Positions 8,045 to 17,574 are shown, counted from the stretch's first letter. The stretch is DNA of 64,000 bases from Pseudomonas sp. LP_7_YM (GCF_004364435.1 NZ_SOCT01000001.1:62001-126000); one strand, 5' to 3'. The notes: generated by a model not told the origin, from the letters alone. Program-made: numbers and translations.

Positions 8045-8953
8045 GTGATCACTTCTCGCCTGCGCACGCTGCGCGATCATATCCGTTGGGCTGTCAGCCG
8101 CTTTCACGGAGAAGACTTGTTCTACGGGCACGGTACCGATAACGCCTGGGACGAAGCCCGCCAGTTGGTGTTGGGCGCTCTGCACCTGCCTTGGGAAATC
8201 TCCGACAACTACCTGGATTGCAACCTTGAAGATGACGAACTGGTCAAGGTGCAGCGCCTGATCAAACGCCGCATCGAGGAGCGCATCCCGACGGCTTATT
8301 TGCTCGGCGAGACCTGGTTTTGCGGCATGTCATTTATCGTCGACGACCGTGTGCTGATCCCGCGATCCCCTATCGGAGAGCTGATCGAGCAGCGTTTCGA
8401 GCCCTGGCTGGCAAACGAACCAGCGCGAATTCTTGATTTGTGTACCGGCTCAGGCTGCATCGGCATTGCCTGCGCCGACGTGTTTGCGGATGCCGAAGTG
8501 GCGCTGGCGGACCTGTCGTTCGAGGCGCTGGAAGTGGCCAATCAGAATATCGAACGGCATGGTCTGGACGAACGCGTCTACACCGTTCAGGGCGACGGCT
8601 TCGACGGACTGCCGGGGCAGCGTTTCGACTTGATCATTTCCAACCCGCCCTATGTCGATGCCGAAGATTTCGCCGACATGCCCGACGAGTACCAGCACGA
8701 GCCCGAACTGGCGCTGGCATGTGGCGATGATGGTTTGAATCTGGTGCGCAGGATGCTGGCCGAGGCGGCCGATCATCTGAGCGAGAAAGGCTTGCTGATC
8801 GTTGAAGTGGGCAACAGCCAAGTGCATGTCCAAGCGCTGTATCCGGAAGTGGACTTTGCCTGGCTCGAGTTCCAGCGTGGTGGGCACGGGGTGTTCATGT
8901 TGACGGCCGAGCAGTGCCGCACTCATCAGGCGGTGTTTGCCGCCCGGGTTTAA
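8045..8953 (+). CDS. prmB: Ribosomal protein L3 glutamine N5-methyltransferase
   Basis: SAM-dependent enzyme that methylates a glutamine of 50S protein L3. It has 302 residues from a GTG start ([21 protein letters not shown]) placed by the CCAGGAGTCTGCC ribosome site; an in-frame ATG 42 bp earlier lacks such a site. An N-terminal helical domain precedes the Rossmann domain with [10 protein letters not shown] at 131-140 and the NPPY glutamine-binding motif at 200-203. PrmB rather than PrmC is indicated by the long N-terminal region and [12 protein letters not shown]. In pseudomonads it commonly lies upstream of aroC, as here, though two opposite-strand genes intervene. Confidence 0.93.
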   Translation: MITSRLRTLRDHIRWAVSRFHGEDLFYGHGTDNAWDEARQLVLGALHLPWEISDNYLDCNLEDDELVKVQRLIKRRIEERIPTAYLLGETWFCGMSFIVDDRVLIPRSPIGELIEQRFEPWLANEPARILDLCTGSGCIGIACADVFADAEVALADLSFEALEVANQNIERHGLDERVYTVQGDGFDGLPGQRFDLIISNPPYVDAEDFADMPDEYQHEPELALACGDDGLNLVRRMLAEAADHLSEKGLLIVEVGNSQVHVQALYPEVDFAWLEFQRGGHGVFMLTAEQCRTHQAVFAARV

Positions 8954-9093
8954 TTCTTGCCCCATCCCTTGCGGCGATCCCTCGCGTGCGCGTCGCAAAA
9001 CCATGGGTGACGGCGTTCGCTACCGCGTACAGCTTCAGAAGCTCCCCCCAGGTCTTGCGGTATGCCTGGGGTTCGCGTGTATGCGCCAATAGG

Positions 9094-9894
9094 CTAGCGG
9101 TGCGTCGCAATCCAGATCAACAACCCTGCCTGAAACACTGCGAAGGTCACCAGGCAGGCTATGGTAAAGCGTAGTCCGCTGTCGTCGCGGCGGTACTTGT
9201 TGACCTTGTCTTCGGTCTTCTTGATCGTGATTTCCTGTTCTTGAATCTTTTGTTCTGCGTGCTGCAACATCTGCGCGGCTTCGATAATTTCGACGATTTG
9301 CACCTTGTCGGTGTTCCAGGTGTTGTTCAGATTACCGACTTTGGCCCCTTTGACAGTGCCTTTGAGGTGTTGGGCGTCGGCGTAGACCACTTCCAGACCT
9401 TGAGTCTTGAGGAAGTGATCGCGGCGCATGCGGGTGTCTTCGTTGAGCGCGTCCTTGTTGGCAAGGGCGATGCCCTCGATACGGTACTCGGACCAGCGTT
9501 TCTGCGCCCAATGAATACCCTGAGCCAGCATGAAGCGGCCCAGGCCCCGGTTCCATGGTTCGATCTGCAAGCCGGCTTCGGGCCCGATGCGGACCGCGCG
9601 ATTGGCATGGTCGACCCAGACATCCAGATTATTCTGCTCTTTGCGGGTTTTTTGCCCCGGCAGGTGGTAGCTCATGCGCAGAAGGCTGAACTCCTTATTG
9701 TTGCGCTCCGCCCGACCAAACTCGACAAAACGCAGGGGTCGTCCACCCGTAGCGCGGTCCGTCGGCAGAGGCGAAAGACGCAGCATCGAAAAATGCTCGG
9801 CCTGGACCTCTTCCCACAATACCGGCGCTGCGACCTCACCCTCTTTGGCGTCGGCCGTGGCGACCGCTTCGGTTTGCATACTGGCTTCTGTCAT
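9094..9894 (-). CDS. C-terminal-anchored protein with GNAT-like central region
   Basis: A 266-residue protein starting MTEASMQTEAVATADAKEGE behind AACAGGATCGCCGTG. The central part (about residues 60-190) has GNAT-like features such as GLGRFMLAQGIHWAQKRWSE and a later RRDHFLKTQGLEVVYAD, but no clear acetyl-CoA loop. A coiled coil follows (MLQHAEQKIQEQEITIKKTE), then a hydrophobic tail (FTIACLVTFAVFQAGLLIWI) as a C-terminal membrane anchor. Most of the protein would face the cytoplasm. The family is unrecognised; an inactive acetyltransferase fold used as a scaffold is only a guess. Confidence 0.6.
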   Translation of the reverse strand: MTEASMQTEAVATADAKEGEVAAPVLWEEVQAEHFSMLRLSPLPTDRATGGRPLRFVEFGRAERNNKEFSLLRMSYHLPGQKTRKEQNNLDVWVDHANRAVRIGPEAGLQIEPWNRGLGRFMLAQGIHWAQKRWSEYRIEGIALANKDALNEDTRMRRDHFLKTQGLEVVYADAQHLKGTVKGAKVGNLNNTWNTDKVQIVEIIEAAQMLQHAEQKIQEQEITIKKTEDKVNKYRRDDSGLRFTIACLVTFAVFQAGLLIWIATHR

Positions 9895-10092
9895 CACGGC
9901 GATCCTGTTATCCACATTGCTCGGCAAACACAATGCCGGCAACCCGTTATCGACCGTTAACGACGAATCTGAAGGGAGGAAGCGTGGGTGCAAAGACAAC
10001 TTGAAGGGAGTGGGTTTTTCCAGATACGCAGGCGGCAGACTGCCCTGTGTCCTCTGCGAGAGTGAGTGGCCCACTCCCGCAAAGGGATGGGT

Positions 10093-11088
10093 TCAGGCCG
10101 CAGGCACCGAACCGATGAACTTGAGGATCCGGTCGGACAGCTCACTGGCCAGCGGCAGTTGCGGATCCTTATAGGAGGCCAACTGGCGCTTGATGTCCAT
10201 CGGCACGATACGCAGCACGTGATTCATGCCATCAATGATCGCCAATTGCGAATCCGGTTTTGCCTGATGCAGCAACTCGGCATCACCCACCCCGACCTGC
10301 ATGTCATTGCGCCCCTGCAGGATCAGGGTCGGAATTTTCAACTTGCCAAACGCAGCCGCCGGATTCTGTCGGAACAGCGAGATCAGGTAGGGCTGCACAC
10401 TGGGGCGAAAGACCACCTGCAACGGCTCGGGCACGTTGTCATCGGTTTTACCGGCCTTGATCTCTTCGATCAATTGCTCGCTGCGGGCCAGAAGAGCCGG
10501 CGGGAGGCGGTCTTGCAATTGTCCGCGCACGACCTGATCCACCGGACGCCCGGTGCCGGCGACGGAGATCAGCGCTACAGCCCCTGCGCGTTCGGCGGCC
10601 AGGGAAGCCACCAATGCACCCTCGCTGTGGCCCATGAGAATCAACTGGCCCAGCCGCGGGTCAGCCTTGAGCTGTTCGCTCCAGGCCACGGCATCATCCA
10701 CGTACTTTTCGATGCTCAGGTTGCGTTCATCCGGCGTTGCCGGCCGGCTGGCCGCTACGCCGCGCTTGTCGTAGCGCACGCTGGCGATGTTGTGCCTGGC
10801 CAGAATCAGCGCCAGACGCTTCATGCTGTCATTACGCCCGCCATCCGGGTTATTGCCGTCACGATCAGTGGGGCCGGAGCCGGCAATGATCAGCACCACA
10901 GGCACCGGATTCTTCGATTTGGGCAGCAGCAAAGTGCCGAACAACTCCCCTGTCCCGGTATCCAGGGAGATAGGGCGCTGAAGCACGACCGGTGTACCCG
11001 CATTCGCGAGTGAGGAGAGCAGAGTGAGGGTCAAAGCGATTACTCGCAGCGGCATCAAGCCGCAAATCAGGGACATACCACGTAGCAT
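10093..11088 (-). CDS. Exported alpha/beta hydrolase
   Basis: Up to 331 residues, with starts possible at 11088, 11076 or 11055 and no strong ribosome site at any. An N-terminal signal peptide (LRVIALTLTLLSSLANAG) directs it to the periplasm. The hydrolase core shows the oxyanion segment IIAGSGPTDRDGNN, the nucleophile elbow LMGHSEGALVA with its Ser, the acid strand LILQGRNDMQV and the final His in DGMNHVLR. It resembles YfhR/DUF-type serine hydrolases acting on esters. It sits antisense between prmB and aroC. The substrate is unknown. Confidence 0.82.
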   Translation of the reverse strand: MLRGMSLICGLMPLRVIALTLTLLSSLANAGTPVVLQRPISLDTGTGELFGTLLLPKSKNPVPVVLIIAGSGPTDRDGNNPDGGRNDSMKRLALILARHNIASVRYDKRGVAASRPATPDERNLSIEKYVDDAVAWSEQLKADPRLGQLILMGHSEGALVASLAAERAGAVALISVAGTGRPVDQVVRGQLQDRLPPALLARSEQLIEEIKAGKTDDNVPEPLQVVFRPSVQPYLISLFRQNPAAAFGKLKIPTLILQGRNDMQVGVGDAELLHQAKPDSQLAIIDGMNHVLRIVPMDIKRQLASYKDPQLPLASELSDRILKFIGSVPAA

Positions 11089-11219
11089 CGCAAGGCCATC
11101 ATCAATAAAGTGTGAAATTGGACGCAGCCAATCGAATAAGGTTCGCGCGTGATATAGGCGTTCACCCTGCGTATACTGGCGCCCTCGTGTTTTTTGGTCG
11201 ATTTCTCGGAGCCTCCCGC

Positions 11220-12311
11220 ATGTCCGGCAATACCTTAGGCAAGCTGTTCTCTGTCACCACCGCCGGCGAAAGCCATGGGCCAGCGCTGGTCGCCATTGTC
11301 GATGGCTGCCCGCCGGGTGTCGAGCTGTCTGTGGCAGACCTGCAGCGTGACCTGGACCGCCGCAAGCCCGGTACCAGCCGTCACACTACCCAGCGGCAGG
11401 AGGCCGATGAAGTCGAAATCCTCTCCGGCGTATTTGAAGGCAAGACCACGGGTGCTTCCATTGGCCTGCTGATCCGCAACACCGACCAGAAATCCAAGGA
11501 CTACTCGCAGATCAAGGATCTGTTTCGTCCGGCCCACGCCGACTACACCTATCACCATAAATACGGTATCCGCGACTACCGTGGTGGTGGTCGCAGTTCG
11601 GCGCGTGAAACCGCCATGCGGGTCGCGGCGGGCGCCATCGCCAAGAAATACTTGCTCAGCCAGGGCATTACCGTGCGCGGCTACATGAGCCAGCTTGGGC
11701 CGATACAGATCCCGTTCAAGACCTGGGAGTCGGTGGAGCAGAACGCTTTTTTCAGCCCCGACCCCGACAAGGTGCCCGAGCTGGAAGGCTACATGGATCA
11801 GTTGCGTCGTGATCAGGACTCGGTGGGTGCGAAGATTACTGTCGTCGCTGACGGCGTAATGCCCGGCCTGGGTGAGCCGATCTTCGATCGTCTGGATGCC
11901 GAGCTGGCCCATGCGCTGATGAGCATCAACGCAGTCAAGGGCATCGAGATCGGCGCCGGCTTCGCCAGCGTCGCTCAGCGCGGTACCGAGCATCGCGACG
12001 AAATGACCCCCGAAGGTTTTGTCTCGAATAACGCTGGCGGCATTCTCGGCGGGATTTCGTCGGGCCAGCCTATCGTCGCGCATCTGGCGTTGAAAGCCAC
12101 TTCGAGCATCACCACGCCGGGCCGCTCCATCGACATCAATGGCAATCCGGCCGAGGTGATCACCAAGGGACGTCACGACCCGTGCGTAGGCATTCGCGCC
12201 ACTCCGATCGCAGAAGCCATGATGGCTATCGTGCTGCTCGACCACTTGCTGCGTCATCGCGGACAAAACCTGGACGTGCGGGTCACTACGCCGGTTCTGG
12301 GCCAGCTGTAA
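11220..12311 (+). CDS. aroC: Chorismate synthase
   Basis: Last common step of aromatic amino-acid synthesis: EPSP to chorismate with reduced FMN, in the cytoplasm. The 363-residue length is exactly standard. Three family signatures are visible: [18 protein letters not shown] near residue 16, the [20 protein letters not shown] block near 110-130, and [17 protein letters not shown] near the C-terminus. ATG 11220 is the conserved start ([20 protein letters not shown]), with a weak TCGGAGCC ribosome site. A TATACT hexamer lies 43 bp upstream but no good -35. The MFS gene follows within 40 bp. Confidence 0.98.
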   Translation: MSGNTLGKLFSVTTAGESHGPALVAIVDGCPPGVELSVADLQRDLDRRKPGTSRHTTQRQEADEVEILSGVFEGKTTGASIGLLIRNTDQKSKDYSQIKDLFRPAHADYTYHHKYGIRDYRGGGRSSARETAMRVAAGAIAKKYLLSQGITVRGYMSQLGPIQIPFKTWESVEQNAFFSPDPDKVPELEGYMDQLRRDQDSVGAKITVVADGVMPGLGEPIFDRLDAELAHALMSINAVKGIEIGAGFASVAQRGTEHRDEMTPEGFVSNNAGGILGGISSGQPIVAHLALKATSSITTPGRSIDINGNPAEVITKGRHDPCVGIRATPIAEAMMAIVLLDHLLRHRGQNLDVRVTTPVLGQL

Positions 12312-12342
12312 TGCTGCAATCGGGCAACGCTGCCACGGACAT

Positions 12343-13497
12343 TTGAGCGTGGCGGCGCTACCGTACTGGCGATTGTCCAGCTTCTACGTTTTCTATTTCG
12401 CCCTGCTCGGCTCGACGGCGCCTTTTCTGGCGCTTTACTTCAATCACCTGGGGTTCGCCAGTGCCCGGATCGGGGAGTTAGTGGCCATCCCCATGCTGAT
12501 GCGTTGCGTGGCCCCGAACATCTGGGGCTGGCTGGGTGACTACACCGGCCGCCGTCTTACCATTGTTCGCGTTGGTGCCGTCTGCACCCTGGCGTGCTTC
12601 GCGCTGATTCTCGTCGATAAGTCCTACGCCTGGCTGGCCATGGTCATGGCGCTGCACGCCTTTTTCTGGCACGCGGTGTTGCCACAGTTCGAGATCATCA
12701 CCCTCGCGCATTTGCAAGGACAGACCGCGCGTTACAGTCAGATTCGCCTGTGGGGCTCCATCGGTTTCATCCTGACGGTGGTGGGATTGGGCCGTCTGTT
12801 CGAGTGGTTCAGCCTCGATCTGTACCCGCAGGCATTGCTGGTGATCATGGCCGGCATCGTTGCCAGTAGCTGGTGGGTGCCTAATGCGCAGCCTTTGTCG
12901 ACGACGAGGCATGTGGCAGGCGAGGGCTTTTTGAAGCAATTGTCCAGCCCCGGGGTATTGGTTTTTTACCTCTGTGTGGCGTTGATGCAGCTAAGTCACG
13001 GTCCTTATTACACCTTCCTCACCTTGCACCTTGAGCACCTTGGCTACAGCCGCGCGATCATTGGTCTGCTCTGGGCAGTGGGCGTGTCCGCCGAAGTACT
13101 GATGTTCATGGCCATGAGCCGCATCCTGCAGCGATTCAGCGTGCGTCACGTGCTCATCGCCAGCTTCGTCCTGGCGTCGCTGCGCTGGTTGCTGCTGGGT
13201 TGCTTCGCCGATCATCTGCCAGTGCTGATCTTCGCCCAACTGCTACATGCAGCGACATTCGGCAGTTTCCATGCGGCCGCCATCCATTTTCTGCAACGTA
13301 GCTTCGGCCCGCGCCAGCAAGGCCAGGGGCAGGCCTTGTATGCCGCTTTGTCCGGGACAGGCGGCGCGGTTGGTGCCCTGTATTCCGGTTACAGCTGGAA
13401 CGGACTGGGATCGGGATGGACCTTCGCTATCGCCAGCGTCGCTGCATTGACGGCTGCGATTCTGGCGACCCTGTGCCTGAAAGAGGAGCGCCCGTAA
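12343..13497 (+). CDS. MFS transporter, HcaT/3-phenylpropionate-type
   Basis: A 12-helix major-facilitator protein of about 384 residues. No ATG is available at the 5' end: TTG 12343 and GTG 12349 (V/M-AALPYWRLSSFYVFYFALLG) are the candidates, the GTG having a GGAC element at better spacing. MFS motif A is seen as WGWLGDYTGRRL after helix 2, and RLWGSIGFILTVVG marks helix 5. It lies 31 bp after aroC, as in other pseudomonads, suggesting one transcript. Its substrate is unknown; the HcaT label reflects family resemblance only. Confidence 0.85.
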   Translation: MSVAALPYWRLSSFYVFYFALLGSTAPFLALYFNHLGFASARIGELVAIPMLMRCVAPNIWGWLGDYTGRRLTIVRVGAVCTLACFALILVDKSYAWLAMVMALHAFFWHAVLPQFEIITLAHLQGQTARYSQIRLWGSIGFILTVVGLGRLFEWFSLDLYPQALLVIMAGIVASSWWVPNAQPLSTTRHVAGEGFLKQLSSPGVLVFYLCVALMQLSHGPYYTFLTLHLEHLGYSRAIIGLLWAVGVSAEVLMFMAMSRILQRFSVRHVLIASFVLASLRWLLLGCFADHLPVLIFAQLLHAATFGSFHAAAIHFLQRSFGPRQQGQGQALYAALSGTGGAVGALYSGYSWNGLGSGWTFAIASVAALTAAILATLCLKEERP

Positions 13498-13606
13498 TCC
13501 CACACGCTGGCGGTAAACCGTCGAAAATTCACCTTGTCGATGCCCGAATGAACCCGCTCTCGGCCCAGCGCCGCGTTATTGAGCGATTGAACCGAGGAAC
13601 CCCGCA

Positions 13607-14152
13607 ATGAGCATTCTTTACGTCTATCCTGTGGCCTCGCCGGAATTGCCGAGCAAGGTATTGACCCATTTCGAAGACATCGCTTCGACGCTTGCCGAGC
13701 AAGGCATCGGCTTCGAACGCCTTCCAGCAGCCAGTCCGATCGTGGCCGGTGCGGGGCAGGATGATGTCATCGGTGCCTATCGCCAGCAAATCGATAAATT
13801 GATGACCCGGCACGGTCATGTGGCAGCCGACGTCATCAGCGTCGACGGCCATAACCCGGAGCAAAACTCGCTGGTCGCGGGCTTTCTCGATGAGCACCGC
13901 CACGATGCGCACGAGTCACGTTTTTTCGTCGCCGGGCGTGGACTTTACTCCTTGCGCATCGGCGATTTCGTATATGCCGTGTTGTGTGAAAAAAACGATC
14001 TGATCTTCGTGCCTGCACAAACGCGTCGGTGGTTCGACGTGGGTGAAAATCCGCGCGTGGTTGCGATTCGCTTGTTCAGTCACTCGAGCGGCCAAGTGGC
14101 GAAAGCGACCGGGGAGCAAATCGCCAGTCGGTTTGCGCGCATGGATGACTGA
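13607..14152 (+). CDS. Acireductone dioxygenase homologue lacking a metal ligand
   Basis: A 181-residue cupin of the ARD (MtnD) family, whose active members oxidise acireductone in the methionine salvage pathway with Fe or Ni. Normal ligands are three from H-x-H-x3-E plus a later His. Here His97, His99 and Glu103 in DEHRHDAHESRFFVAGRG are kept, but the fourth, in VPAQTRRWFDVGENP, is Arg141 (codon CGG) where active enzymes have His. Other salvage genes (mtnA/B/C) are not in the window. An ACCGAGGAACCCCGCA ribosome site precedes it. It is either a diverged enzyme or a paralogue losing function. Confidence 0.85.
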   Translation: MSILYVYPVASPELPSKVLTHFEDIASTLAEQGIGFERLPAASPIVAGAGQDDVIGAYRQQIDKLMTRHGHVAADVISVDGHNPEQNSLVAGFLDEHRHDAHESRFFVAGRGLYSLRIGDFVYAVLCEKNDLIFVPAQTRRWFDVGENPRVVAIRLFSHSSGQVAKATGEQIASRFARMDD

Positions 14153-14266
14153 TTCGGCAAGGGGGCTCGCCAACGTTCTGCCCACGGCGGCAGTCACTGA
14201 CAGCGGCCGTTTTGTTTCCAAATCATCAAAAATGTAAGCAGGTTTTGGTTCTTTTGTGGGAAGAGG

Positions 14267-14291
14267 CCTGTTTACAGGTCAGGCATGCCTG
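14267..14291. promoter_or_regulatory. Two adjacent dyads upstream of the luxR solo
   Basis: CCTG-TTTA-CAGG (14267-14278) is immediately followed by the 12-bp perfect palindrome CAGGCATGCCTG (14280-14291). lux boxes read roughly ACCTG-N10-CAGGT, so the half-sites CCTG/CAGG are right but the spacing is shorter. The remaining 14153-14480 gap holds nothing else that I can identify. Confidence 0.35.
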
Positions 14292-14480
14292 TTTGTTTTC
14301 ACCGTTATGTTTAACCCCTCTGGACTGTGTAACCCTTAGCCCGTCGGAGCCTGACGGCGATCGGCCGCGCGTTGCCCTTCAATTTTAATGCAGGACTTTG
14401 CGCGCCCGGTGGCCGTAATCAACATAAAACTCTAAAGAGCACCAGGGACGACGCAGGACGTTTTTTGAACGGAGGGGAAG

Positions 14481-15197
14481 ATGAAAAACGTACAAACAGG
14501 GACGCTGAGCCCGTTGATTGAGCAAATGATCAGCAGCATTACCGAGCAAGACGCAAGTGCGGCGATCATCAATGCACTCGACTGGCTCAGAGCGGAGTGT
14601 GGCTGCGCCCGCGCCATGCTTTATCAATACCGCGAAGGCATGTTGCTCAGTTGCATCACGTCCAATGTCGACAGTTATTGGAAGGACCTCTATGGGCAGG
14701 GGCGCCTGATGATCGAGGACCCGGTGATTCGCTGTTTCCGCCACAACCTGGGTTTTCTCGATTGGGAGGAGGCATTTAATACCTACCCTCCCTCTGCCGC
14801 CTATATGGCCGCTGTTGCAGACTGCCAGTTGCTGCCCGCTCTTTCATATGGCTATACCAGCGAGACCCGCGCCAACCGTGGCGTTGTCACCGTCTGTTCT
14901 CTCAATGAAATGCAACGGCCGCTCAGCCATAACGATCGTTACCTGCTGACCAGCCTGGTGCCGATGCTGCATGTCGCCGGAAAGGGCAGGCAGTTTCAGA
15001 CCCGCGCCTTGACCGGCAAGGAGCTGGAAATTCTCAAATGGGCCAGAGAGGGCAAGACCGCCTGGGAGATTGCTGTGATCAAGGATGTTTCGGAAGCCAC
15101 GGTCAAACACCATTTCAAAAGCATTTACGCCAAGCTTGGCGTGACCAACCGCGCCCAGGCAGTAGGAGAGGCGCTCTGCCGGGGCATCATTCAATAA
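14481..15197 (+). CDS. LuxR-family regulator with AHL-type binding domain (solo)
   Basis: A 238-residue quorum-sensing type regulator. The N-terminal domain keeps most AHL-pocket residues: Trp67 and Tyr71 in YWKDLYGQG, Asp80-Pro81 in IEDPVI and Trp95 in FLDWEE. The C-terminal helix-turn-helix starts at LTGKELEILKWAREGKTAWE and continues KDVSEATVKHHFKSIYAKLGV. An ACGGAGGGGAAG ribosome site precedes the ATG. No luxI-type synthase is found in the window (the next gene is DUF3509), so it is a solo here, responding to external AHL, to AHL from a distant synthase, or to another ligand. Confidence 0.88.
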   Translation: MKNVQTGTLSPLIEQMISSITEQDASAAIINALDWLRAECGCARAMLYQYREGMLLSCITSNVDSYWKDLYGQGRLMIEDPVIRCFRHNLGFLDWEEAFNTYPPSAAYMAAVADCQLLPALSYGYTSETRANRGVVTVCSLNEMQRPLSHNDRYLLTSLVPMLHVAGKGRQFQTRALTGKELEILKWAREGKTAWEIAVIKDVSEATVKHHFKSIYAKLGVTNRAQAVGEALCRGIIQ

Positions 15198-15329
15198 TCA
15201 GACCGTGATCGCCGGTCGCCGACGACGCGGCCCCCATGCGTGGGCAACTGTGTACAAAGAAACGCGACGGTGCAAGGCACTGTCGCGGTCTCAAATCAGG
15301 GGATGCTTGGGTGGTGCACAGAACTGAAA

Positions 15330-15608
15330 TTACCGAGTGTGGTAGGTCGGCAAGTCGAATCGGTGCTGACTTTGCAACATCGAGATCGCGGGCAGCTCAC
15401 TGGCTTGTGCTGCCAAGTCACGGCGGATCGCGCTGATGACCCACTCAAGTTGTACAGGTGTGTGCAACTGAGCGTAGGAAATTGAACGACGCATCTGTTT
15501 GCCTTCACCGTTACGCAACGACAGCAGCACGCCACCATCTGGACGAGGCTGGGTGTTGACTTCGAAATCGGAAAATACGGACGCGAATTTTTCTTGGATG
15601 AAAGTCAT
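15330..15608 (-). CDS. DUF3509 family protein
   Basis: A 92-residue cytoplasmic protein beginning MTFIQEKFASVFSDFEVNTQ, placed by a GGAG at 9 bp; an ATG 15 bp upstream has no site. It shows the family pattern RPDGGVLLSLRNGEGKQMRR then a Leu/Ala-rich C-terminal helix (LEWVISAIRRDLAAQASELP). DUF3509 proteins are small, Pseudomonas-centred and of unknown function. It converges on the luxR solo gene. Confidence 0.7.
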   Translation of the reverse strand: MTFIQEKFASVFSDFEVNTQPRPDGGVLLSLRNGEGKQMRRSISYAQLHTPVQLEWVISAIRRDLAAQASELPAISMLQSQHRFDLPTYHTR

Positions 15609-16056
15609 GTCTAGCGGCTCCATTGCTCAGTGATTACAAGCTTGGTAGGACTAGTGCAGTGACTGTGCCAGTAATGAATTTCTAAAAAAATGCTTAAAAA
15701 TCAAAGAGTTATATTTTTGAAGCGATTTTTGTTTCGTGCAATTTGCAAGAATGCCCCGCAGGTGTCCTGCATTTTGCCGGAGTAGGAAGAGGAAGGAGGT
15801 TTAGCCAGGGGGAGGGTGCTGAAATCTCAGACAGCGACAGGCTGGATAATCTCCTGCAGTGGCGGTGATTTTTTCGGGGTCTAGCAAGCGGCTGCTGCTG
15901 TGAGGGTTCTCAAAAATCGTTTCTGACAAGACGAAACTGCTGATTGCCATTGTTTGCGGGATCAGGGGAACTTGCCCCTCTGTGCGAGCCTCTGAGATTT
16001 TCCGCAGCAAATGATTGTTCACGTGTGCCTATGTGCGGCGCTACAGGAGAGATTGA
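15609..16056. other. AT-rich intergenic region, no gene seen
   Basis: About 450 bp. The part at 15680-15750 is markedly AT-rich (poly-A and T tracts), unlike its surroundings, and should hold the DUF3509 promoter on the minus strand. No convincing reading frame is found on either strand. Confidence 0.4.
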
Positions 16057-16593
16057 ATGTCCGATATACCGAAAACCCCTGGGACTGCGACCCGCATGTC
16101 GGACGAGGAAGCGCTGGAGTTTGCCGAGCAAGTATTTGACCGCGCCAGGGCAGGCGACGCCTCGATGCTGGATCGTCTGCTGGAAAACGGCTTGACCCCC
16201 AACCTGCGCAATCACAAGGGCGACACCTTGCTGATGCTGGCCAGTTATCACGGTCATCAGGAGGCAGTTAACGTCTTGCTCAAGCACAAGGCGGACCCCG
16301 AGATTCGTAACGATAACGGCCAGAGCCCGATCGCCGGTGCCGCTTTCAAAGGGGATCTGGAAGTGGTGAAACTTCTGGTAGACGCCGGGGCAGAGGTCGA
16401 AGGCGCATCAGCCGACGGACGCACAGCGCTGATGATGGCGGCAATGTTCAACCGTACTGCAATCGTCGACTACCTCATTTCAAAAGGTGCTAACCCGCAT
16501 ATTCAGGATGCCAAGGGTGTGACGCCGCTGATGGCTGCACAGACCATGGGCGCTATTGAAACCGCCGAGCAACTCACCCGTCTGGGCGTTTGA
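16057..16593 (+). CDS. Ankyrin-repeat protein
   Basis: A 178-residue cytoplasmic protein with about four ankyrin repeats from residue ~45: KGDTLLMLASYHGHQEAVNV, NGQSPIAGAAFKGDLEVVKL, DGRTALMMAAMFNRTAIVDY and KGVTPLMAAQTMGAIETAEQ. Each has the TPLM/AA-helix pattern. The N-terminal FAEQVFDRARAGDASMLDRL is a degenerate capping repeat. A CAGGAGAGATTGA ribosome site sets the start. Similar small proteins accompany catalase genes in some pseudomonads, but no catalase is here. It is probably a protein-protein adaptor; the partner is unknown. Confidence 0.88.
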   Translation: MSDIPKTPGTATRMSDEEALEFAEQVFDRARAGDASMLDRLLENGLTPNLRNHKGDTLLMLASYHGHQEAVNVLLKHKADPEIRNDNGQSPIAGAAFKGDLEVVKLLVDAGAEVEGASADGRTALMMAAMFNRTAIVDYLISKGANPHIQDAKGVTPLMAAQTMGAIETAEQLTRLGV

Positions 16594-16695
16594 ATCCGGA
16601 TAGCGAGAGTGGTTGCACTGTAAGGTGAATCCGTGGAGGCGCGCAGGATTTCCGGCTATCCTTCGCGCTTGTTTTTTTCGCCGGATTACAACGCC

Positions 16696-17220
16696 ATGAA
16701 AGCCTCACTCATCGAATTCATCAGCAAGATCAGCTCCGGTTGCATGAGCGACGGTGAAATCGAAAGGATTGCCGACGAAGCAGCACAGGCTTATGCCGAC
16801 CCGGATGCTTTTCTGACTGCCAATCCCGACGTCAATTACGACGACACCTTCCCGATCCCGCTGGGCGAGTGGGTGGTGGTGGGTAGCCTTCCGGAAACAG
16901 TATTGTTCCAGGCCGATACCTATATGGACCTGCTTAGCGCAATTACTGCGTCGTTCGGGCCGGGCGTGGCTTTCAATATCAAGCCCAAGCAACTGGCCAA
17001 GGTCGAAGCCTTGACTGCGTTGAACCGGATCCAGATTCAGCTCGCAAGCATGAACAAGGAAATGGGCGGCTACATGTTGATGGGTTTGAGCGAGCCTCTG
17101 GATGACGAGTTGCAGGCAGTGCTGGTGTACGGCAATGCCCAACAGAGGGTGATGGAACTGGGCATTGAATTGGGCATTTTCATCATGCCCGCGCTGGAGG
17201 CGCTGAAGGCGCAGTCCTGA
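16696..17220 (+). CDS. Hypothetical protein (174 aa)
   Basis: Begins MKASLIEFISKISSGCMSDG. A GTG at 16633 would add 21 residues but that extension looks like untranslated sequence. It is soluble and acidic, with TFPIPLGEWVVVGSLPETVL and a Met/Leu-rich C-terminal helix pair (NKEMGGYMLMGLSEPLDDEL). No family is recognised. It lies about 100 bp after the ankyrin gene in the same direction, and codon use matches core genes. Confidence 0.7.
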   Translation: MKASLIEFISKISSGCMSDGEIERIADEAAQAYADPDAFLTANPDVNYDDTFPIPLGEWVVVGSLPETVLFQADTYMDLLSAITASFGPGVAFNIKPKQLAKVEALTALNRIQIQLASMNKEMGGYMLMGLSEPLDDELQAVLVYGNAQQRVMELGIELGIFIMPALEALKAQS

Positions 17221-17355
17221 ATTTTGTCCCGCCAGTGGCGATTACAGAGAGTGCGATGGCCGATTCAGCCCCTGCAAATATCCCATCCGACCCACGGAAC
17301 CCTCGCCAAGCGTCACCACTCCTAACTGGGCAAGCCTTCAATAAGGAGCGACACC

Positions 17356-17547
17356 ATGGGTTCCACCTTCAATGGTCTGGTTGGACTGATCATTCTGGCC
17401 CTCGACATCTGGGCCATCATTAACGTCTTGAAGAGCAGTGCCGAAACCGGGATGAAGATCCTTTGGGTATTGCTCATCGTACTGCTGCCGGTGCTCGGCC
17501 TGATCATCTGGGCCATCGCAGGTCCACGAGGCAACGTTCGAATCTAG
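17356..17547 (+). CDS. PLDc_N-type two-helix membrane protein (63 aa)
   Basis: Starts MGSTFNGLVGLIILALDIWA behind an ATAAGGAGCGACACC ribosome site. Two transmembrane helices, roughly residues 5-24 and 36-55, are joined by a short charged turn. The second ends in the LPVLGLIIWAIAGPRG pattern that defines the PLDc_N (phospholipase D N-terminal-like) domain found stand-alone in many bacteria. There is no catalytic part, and the function is unknown. A strong terminator follows. Confidence 0.8.
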   Translation: MGSTFNGLVGLIILALDIWAIINVLKSSAETGMKILWVLLIVLLPVLGLIIWAIAGPRGNVRI

Positions 17548-17574
17548 ACCGTCGCTTGGGCTTCAGAACATCAG

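Noticed and set aside
11235..12266. Long minus-strand frame of 343 codons
   Set aside because: Exactly antisense to aroC with Arg/Gly/Ala/His-rich composition typical of a shadow in high-G+C DNA.
15330..15608. AHL synthase (luxI) next to the LuxR gene
   Set aside because: The 92-residue protein has none of the LuxI conserved Arg/Asp/Glu residues and is half the length; it fits DUF3509.
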